In this document: positions 23,346 through 64,000 of the stretch, piece by piece
Position numbering within the stretch: position 1 is the first letter of the stretch
Layout: every line of letters starts with the position of its first letter
Assembly (NCBI GenBank): GCA_018340805.1
Contig: JACMZG010001913.1
Span: 28,256,811-28,320,810, forward strand
DNA length: 64,000 bases
Direction: 5' to 3'
DNA from: Microvelia longipes
Taxonomy: Eukaryota > Arthropoda > Insecta > Hemiptera > Veliidae
Program-made: the position numbers and the translations under genes
Notes under the pieces: model-generated
Database searches by the model: none
Seen by the model: only the letters and a program-made list of their open reading frames with translations
Told to the model about the DNA's origin: nothing

Positions 23346-24895
23346 GTTGGTCCAGAGAGATGATGTAATACATAAATAAGTTGCCCCAAAACAATTTAGA
23401 CTCACTAAGTACTCAGCTTCCCTATCTAATATTTCAAACTCCATAAGTCAGTGGTTTCCAACATTTTTTACACATTTGATACAAGCCTTGATTTTTGTAT
23501 CAAACTATATGCTTACATTGGTTCAGTCCTTTGTACTGTGTTTCATTACAATATAAGTGTGCAAAGCAACAACACATGTTGAGCAATCCTGTTAACTACA
23601 TCAACCTGATCCAAGCGCTTATTTGAGCTTTGAAGTTTTTCTTTGAATGTTTTGTTGAGGAACAATGTTTTTACTAATGGCTCAGTTGGTTGGAGTGTCA
23701 GGCCTTATCAAGATCACCCAGTGATACCTAGAGGCTCAAGGTAGCCCAGGCTTAAATCTGAGTCAGGCAACTTGGTTTTCTCACAAAATAGAACTGCTGT
23801 CAACCTCCTCCTTAAAATGAAAGAAGAGTTTATTCCCAATAAGTTGAATTAAGTAGGTAATCTTCAAAATTAAGACGTCGCTTAAATTCAGATTTGCTTA
23901 TTGGCAAGTGTATAGATATTTGCTTTGAATGGAACTAGCACTTAATATACAGTGTGTTATTGTGAATATTTTCTGACACCTTTTCTCCACCCACTCTGAA
24001 GTGAGACCGCAGAGAACTTTTAATGTTGTGGAGCAGAGTACAGGTATGAATTACTCCCTTTAGAGGAAGCGATTAGGCAGATAAAGAGTTAAAACTACAT
24101 ACGCCTCTAAAGACTGAATTCTGACTATTGAGCGTGATTAAATTATTTTAAAAATTAAATGAATAATTTAAAGTAAATAAGTCAACTAAGTTGATGAGAA
24201 GTTTCAGTTGAGTCTTTTGTTTAAGTCAGAAGTTGTTGTGTAAGTTTAAGAACAAGCTATCAAATGAACATTGGTGGGTGTAATGTGATCTCGATGGTCA
24301 GCGAGTAATGATCCATGATTCTATCTTGGATTGGTCATTGGACACATTAATGTGTAAAGAGCCTTTACATCAGTTAGTAAAAAGCATTTTAGAGACATAG
24401 TTGTGAGGTGATTGAATGTGCAGTTCTCATCTCTCCCTCATAACTATTACCATTACATTTTGTTGGGAACAATACATTTCTAGTTACATTCCTTGTTTTG
24501 AACAGACTATGTTTTATAGACTGAATGGAGTCCCCTCTTGGATTAATTTAAATAAACAAAAGCATTTACTTAAAATAAAATTTAAACAAAAAAATTAGTG
24601 AAATGACAGAGTGCCACAACCCAAAAAATTATAAAAAAAGATTGTTAAGCAACAATGCAAGCCTTCTAAAAGAAAGTAATTTCTTTCACAATGAGATAAA
24701 AGAGGAACAAAAAAAGCACACTTAGCCGTGCCTTCACGTGCTCTTCATTGGCTCAATAGAGATGAAAAAATAATCAAAGGTTGAAATTAGCTTCCTGCAG
24801 GTTAAACCCATGACTTAGATCATAGGTTCTTATTTTGGTTATTTTACATAAGAATTTTAAGATTCTTCCCTGATTCTTCTTAGATTCCATCACTT
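23346..24895. other. Intergenic sequence, nothing recognised
   Basis: No supported gene or named repeat. Confidence 0.5.
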
Positions 24896-24901
24896 CTTTA
24901 A

Positions 24902-25018
24902 TACCCTCATACACGTTCAGATTTGAATTCCGGCCGGCCTGCACGGTCCGCCACTTGGGTCCACATGGGTTTGCACAGGCCAGCTGGAGTAAAAAACTGA
25001 GTGTGTATGGGGCCCTTA
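24902..25018. mobile_element. Possible small GC-rich MITE
   Basis: An island of high GC (CCGGCCGGCCTGCACGGTCC) in AT-rich DNA. It is bounded on the left by CCCTCATACACGTTCAG and on the right by CTGAGTGTGTATGGGG, imperfect inverted repeats. The interior is partly palindromic (GGCCTGCA...TGCACAGGCC). Flanking duplications are not clear. Confidence 0.4.
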
Positions 25019-25167
25019 TACCAAAAGGAGGTTGTACGGAGTACAGACTAGACTTTTATTTTTCAAATATACAAGGTTTCATTGAACCCAGTAATGATAA
25101 ACCATGCACTAAAACCATGTGGGTTTAGTGCCTCTAAAACCACACTAATATACCACGGAAGAAGGTA

Positions 25168-25243
25168 TCCTCAAAATGTTTTTTGAATATTGTCGAAGTA
25201 CATTCAAAAAAGAAGACATGTAATTTTTCCGGATAGACTTTTA
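25168..25243 (-). repeat. Dispersed repeat fragment (pair with 26688-26763)
   Basis: Shares AAATGTTTTTTGAAT..TG..GAAGTACATT and following bases with 26688-26763, roughly three quarters identical. Short minus-strand frames through both give a similar CTSTIFKKHF / CTSTVLKKHF peptide, suggesting a common repeat source rather than genes. Confidence 0.55.
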
Positions 25244-26687
25244 TATCTCCAGTCAAAAAATCAATATTAATTTCACTTATTTTTTTAATCAATATTCTGA
25301 CTAGGTTATTGCTTTGTTGGCAGTTCATCATTTTCGTCTCCTCATTTTTCGTAAACTCATTTATTTTTGCTTACTTATCACCACAAGGAAGCAGTGTGGA
25401 CATATAAAACTAGCTATTCCCTTCTCAACTTTAAGAATAAAAACAAAGTGTTCAAAGTAAAGGAATACGAAGGTTAATAATCAACACTCAGATACATAAA
25501 TTAATTATTAATTTTATATTAAAAATAGAAATGATTAAGAAGAGCCTAATCGCCTGAAATAATAAGGGCTTGGTGAGTTGAGACATTTACACATTTTATA
25601 GCAACATCTTTAGTGCCGTCTCAAGTTACATCTAGATATTAATTTTATTTATTAGTCATAATATTAATACATAAAAATATTTTATGTTTCTTTGGTCGGA
25701 AGTTATTTAAAAATAATTTAATCTTTCATCATTACTAAATAATATAGTTTAAATTCACTCCAAAATAAAAATGAAGTATTAAAATTTCTTACTTAAAATA
25801 AGATGCTGTTATCTAGAGAAATAGGGGTTCTTCTTAAGATATGCTTTAATATTTTATTATATAATACAGATGTTGAAAATAAAATTAGAAATTTTATTAA
25901 ATACATTTTTTATAACCAGTGTGCTATAAAATATATTTTAGTTTTTATTATTTACACACTTAAATGAATTGTCAAATAGAAAATTAAATTTATAATAAAG
26001 TAAATGTGTTATGTTACATTATGTAAGTAGAAGCAAAACTCCGCAGACAACTAAATTGTTTTCTGTGAGCAAATTTTAATGTTTGATATGCTGACTCATC
26101 AGAACAGGTCTGCCATCATGTTAACTTTCTTCTCTTAAGCTATAATTGAGACGTGGATCTCCTGCCTCTACTTACCTTAAATAATAATGAATAGAAATCT
26201 TAGACGTTGTTTATTTTTTTTAAGTATAGTTTATTTTAAGATTGAATTTAGGAAATATGATATCTTGTTTAGTTGACAAAAAGTATGAGCTATAGCTAGA
26301 GAGATGTGTAAGTTGTGACACTGATTACTCTGGTATTGCTGGCTCTATAGTAGTACATGGCTCTGATCAGTTGTATAAAAATGAGAGTTGACTTGGAATG
26401 TTCCACCAACAGCATATTTGGTTGAAAAACAGAGTGGGGTATCATACCTCATTATTCTATCAAATCTACTACAACTAGTAATATCTATTGACAGACAAAT
26501 AACTAACTAATGGCCCTCTAGTTATAGTCAATACTTCCACACTAACTTTTAACTCTAACTGAACACTAGCAGTAAGATCTCCAGCTATAGAATATTATGC
26601 CTATTTAACATACTCATAGATTTGTTAAAGAGAAAATCTGTCCAAGTTTTCAGTCTAAAATGCTAAAAATGTACTACAAGAAATGGT

Positions 26688-26763
26688 GTTCTAAAAATGT
26701 TTTTTTAATACTGTTGAAGTACATTTAAAAGAGGGGGTACATAATTTTCTCTGAAATCTAACT
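26688..26763 (-). repeat. Dispersed repeat fragment (pair with 25168-25243)
   Basis: Second copy of the fragment described at 25168; too diverged and short to classify. Confidence 0.55.
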
Positions 26764-29700
26764 CTCCCAGTGTCATAGATGTGTTTGCTCAGGCTGATTT
26801 TCAATGGGTTTAGCTCAATGTTTAAAATAATGATAAACAATTGTGAAAGCACAATTATAGTAAAATTGACCTTGACCTCAAATGACTTTCCTATTTTAAT
26901 TTTCAAAAGATTTTTCTGCCAGTAAAATTCTACTCAGAGTTTTTGACGCATTCATAGAGATAAGGAGTTGCCAGGTATTACCAATACATTCTTTTTATAT
27001 ATTTTTAGACAATAAAATGAAAATACAATTCATTGTAGTACTAAATATTTTTAATCACTAGTTAAATTTTATTTTTATTTGAACGATCTCAATGATTAGT
27101 TATATTTATATAGTATGTATACATTTTTATTAAATTTTACATTTTTTATACACAAAATAAATTATATTTCTTAATAATTATAATATTGACTGTATTATTT
27201 ATTCTGAAATTTGGTCGTTCATGCATAATAGTAATTAATTTATTTTGATCCATCATGGTAAAGCTATCTTTTCATTATATTGAGTAAACATAATTTTAAT
27301 GATATATTTTATTTAATTATGAATTATAGGCTTTACACGTACAGGTAAGAGACACTCCATCTGAAAGGAAAGTGTTTAATATTGTTAATCTCGTTAAAGA
27401 ATATAACAAACTTATTCTTTAGATACTTATAGTTAGATATAAAAGTATCTGAACCAGTTTCAGATTAACCATAACCAAGAGAGACAGAACTCGATCCCCG
27501 AGCAATTAGACAACTAATCGTTTCGATGCAACCGATAAATACTGAAAATATTATCTTTATTGTAGGTGGCTCTCATTAATTACTCAAACTGTCTTAGATA
27601 AGTACGTGTGAAACCTCCAATCCAGTAAATAGTCTTATCGTCATATCTTTTACCTCTACGTTGTAGAGTTATAGACCAATTTATTTCTGTTTATCAGTAA
27701 CCAATAGCGTAAGACTGCCATGAACTCTTTTCGGTTCTATTAATTCGAATAATGAGGAAGTTGGTGAAAATTGGTTTTTCCCTATTAACCTGTTCATTTG
27801 GGGAATTTCTCATGTTATTACAAACGCAATAAATTAAAATAAAACAGTGGCCACTAAAGGAGCAAAGCACAGTTACGTCAGATACGAAACAAGTCAAGCA
27901 ACTAGATTTATTAATCAAATAATGAAACTCTACAGTTGATTCACCATCCTCTGCTAGATAATAAATGAAGACTAATTTACTCTGGTACGCTTTTAATATT
28001 ACCTTACTTATAATTAAGTTATGTACTCATTTATTACAGGTTTTTTAGCATGGGTACAATTGCCCATAGAAAATAGATTGGTAGTAGATTACCAGATCTT
28101 AAAACGCAATGTAAAATACTACGGCTAACCCATGCCTTTTATATATTAAGGCATGTTATATATTTTCTGAAATCGTTGTAATAGTAGTATTTACTCGCAT
28201 CTTCGGGGGAAGACTACTTCAAATACACATATCTAGTTGTTTTCTAACGGGTTTCTAAATTTTCTTGCCAAAACATAAAAAGTCTACTGATACTCAGAAA
28301 TAAATTGTAAGTCATAATAAATATTGGTCAGTGTTGATCCCTTGTTTGAATGCCACCAGCTGCCTGCGTGTAGCAAAGCTTAGTTATTTATTATTACATT
28401 AACACAATTAAATAATCATAATACTTGTTAATTTATTATTATTTTAATATATTCTAAAATCTAGTCAACTCTAAAAAGATATAGCCAACTAAACATTTAA
28501 ATTAACACTGCATGGGAATAATATTTCTAAAAAATGTCAAAGATTGCAATTAGTTGACATTTACGAGTATACTGATTACACTGAATTTATAGCGTAACCT
28601 ACAAAAGTGATTCAAACACTGATTTCCACGCTCTGATACATACTCTCTTCCAGGCAGTCGATTTCAATATTTAGTTGTGGGCAAGTTATTATCCTATTTT
28701 TTGCTACACAACGATGCAGGGTAGACCCTTTATTAAAACAATGTAAAGATAATTTAAAACATATTTTTTAGATACTGGAATTAAGTTTTCTCTCGTTTCA
28801 AGAGCATGTACGAGAATGTTTAATTAAAATTACAATTATACCTCATAGTTATAGCTATTTGACACCTCTGGTAGGACTTCGTCATTTATTAGAAGGACGG
28901 GCTTGAACTCTTTGTTGAGGATTGTCAAAAGTGATGGGCATCATAAGTTTCTCATTGACTTCAAGCTGAATGGAAACTTAAACTTAAGGTGGCCTTGTAA
29001 GGTATGCAAAATGCCAAACCCTAATTATGCACAAAAGATTTTTAATAGTAAAATATAGAAGTGTAACTTCTACCCTCGCAACAAATAATAATCACTCTAT
29101 GTTTTAATTTTAACAAATTAGGCTTTTCCTCTAATAATGAAACCACTCTACTAAAAAGCATTAATTTCAGAGATTTCGTTTTTTGTTGTGTCATCACTTT
29201 TACGAACAAGTTATGATTTTAAAACAAATATTTTTTTCTTACAAACAAATCAACAAAGTTGAAAGAGAAAACTTATATTTCCTTATTAGAATTCAAAGCT
29301 TCAGATTTAAAAGTCAAATTAAAATGAACTTTTGATTCAATACATATGATTTAACAAGGCTCGCTAGAAAGCAAAATCCGCAGCCATATATACTGTTATT
29401 AATTTAATTATTTATTTATTGGCATTTGAAAATAATTACTTCTTAAAATGCTGTTATTAACTGGTGCATCATTAAATAAAGACTTTTTAAAACGATAAAA
29501 ATTATTATTCTTTTCTTATAACTGGGGTAAAATATATTTATTTTTTACTACTAATATTATTATTATTAAACAACTATTATAAATATATACACATATCATA
29601 ACACATATATCATTTTTATAGTGTTAGTAGCACTAAACTTAACAGTCAGAAATTTGATATTACTTTAGTAAGTAATTGGAAACTAATAAGAATGCCTTCT

Positions 29701-29880
29701 TAAAGATAGATACATTTGAAAGATATTACAATTATTTATTTTGGTTTATTTATTTGAATAGATTTTATATTAATTTATTCACCATAAAAATATGCACATG
29801 TAACGAGATATAAAACAGATATGACAATTACAGATACGGGCCGTCGGGTTATCAGGTAAAAAATGGTAAAGTAAAGAAAC
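26764..29880. other. AT-rich intergenic sequence, nothing recognised
   Basis: No supported features. One isolated strong donor-like site (TACAG|GTAAGA at about 27344) has no accompanying coding frame. Confidence 0.5.
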
Positions 29881-29892
29881 GGGGGGGGGGGG
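29881..29892 (+). repeat. Run of 12 guanines
   Basis: Homopolymer G in AT-rich intergenic DNA. Confidence 0.85.
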
Positions 29893-30202
29893 TTGAATTG
29901 AGCGCTTACTCGTTAAGGTTACAAAAATTACCTACTCAACAACACATCTAAAAAGGACACGACTTATGTTTAAAAGGGGAAGCAATTCCTCTTCTTAGTG
30001 ACTATTTGCCCCTCTGAGTTATCGGCTTTATTAAGAGCAAATTGGGGTTTCGTCAGGAGCTCAAAATGATAGATGCCTATGTAGTCATCATGACTTGCTA
30101 TGTCTACATCTGAAAAAACTGCATTTGGCAATGGAGCAGTTTACACAATGCCAAGTGGCATTATTTGCTGCATTCATCTAATAAGCTACACCTTTAAGCT
30201 AT

Positions 30203-30244
30203 AGCTAATAAGCTACAGTGAAGCAGCACTGTAGCTTATTAGCT
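30203..30244. repeat. 18-bp hairpin downstream of the FN3 gene stop
   Basis: Arms AGCTAATAAGCTACAGTG and CACTGTAGCTTATTAGCT are exact complements with a six-base loop. It lies about 300 bases past the stop codon on the minus strand and could be in the 3' UTR. A minus-strand AATAAA sits farther on near 30026-30031. Confidence 0.75.
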
Positions 30245-30541
30245 AGGTGGCACATACAGAACAGAACATGCAGTGAAAATATTTTTCTTTGTATAAATAA
30301 TTACTCTATGTTATTCCAAAAAGAATCATAGATGATTTTTTAGTTGAACGTCAGGGTAACATCACAGCAAAAGGAAACTTATACACTACGTTAAGAGAAA
30401 AGTAAGAGATAATCATCAGGACTTGGCTCTCCTCTCATTCAATAAGAACAACTACGGTTATATGGGAAAAATGTTATTTATAAAACGGTGTTATAGAAGT
30501 TGCGAGATTTGAGTAATTTAATGAAGAGGGGGAGATTATAA

Positions 30542-64000
<33,459 letters not shown>

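Overview
The window looks like one stretch of a large, AT-rich insect nuclear genome. It has spliced genes with canonical GT-AG introns, kilobase-scale introns packed with transposons, tRNA-derived SINEs and long (AT)n tracts. A sap-feeding hemipteran is my guess from the repeat style, but nothing here proves the order. All exon models are read by eye from splice sites, reading frame and protein similarity; no transcript evidence was available.

Region 1 (1-11832, + strand) holds the 3' half of a cGMP-phosphodiesterase gene of the PDE5/6 type, in nine coding exons. They encode the link from the GAF region, the whole catalytic domain and a basic Ser/Arg-rich tail ending in a CaaX box (CALL), as in the prenylated insect Pde6 enzymes. 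Its introns carry foldback elements, a 26-bp minisatellite that switches orientation at a hairpin, a 1.28-kb TRIM-like LTR element with primer-binding site and target-site duplication, a MITE with 44-bp perfect inverted repeats, and an (AT)n tract.

Region 2 (11861-14797) is a 2.9-kb satellite starting about 30 bases after the Pde6 stop codon. It is built of ~15-bp monomers in a ~90-bp higher-order unit and probably lies in or beside the 3' UTR.

Region 3 (14798-30541) is mostly featureless AT-rich intergenic DNA with hairpins, a tandem duplication, one foldback element and an isolated coding-like island at 20.6 kb.

Region 4 (30542-64000, - strand) is a second gene, running off the right edge. 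It encodes a type I membrane protein: signal peptide, one fibronectin type III domain, a proline-rich stalk, one transmembrane segment and a ~130-residue cytoplasmic tail. Its layout and several aligned motifs resemble the vertebrate FNDC4/FNDC5 (irisin precursor) family. The FN3 exon has two in-frame donors 27 nt apart. Introns contain two SINEs, two PIF/Harbinger-like elements with TWA target duplications, a mariner-like element 25 nt from a splice acceptor, minisatellites and foldback elements.

The most unusual signal is a set of foldback elements with long (12-14 bp) target duplications. One (61558-61873) contains a complete canonical hammerhead ribozyme core in its loop. Two other families carry hammerhead-like CUGANGA...GAAA cores in both arms. 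This architecture recalls Penelope-like retroelements and retrozymes.
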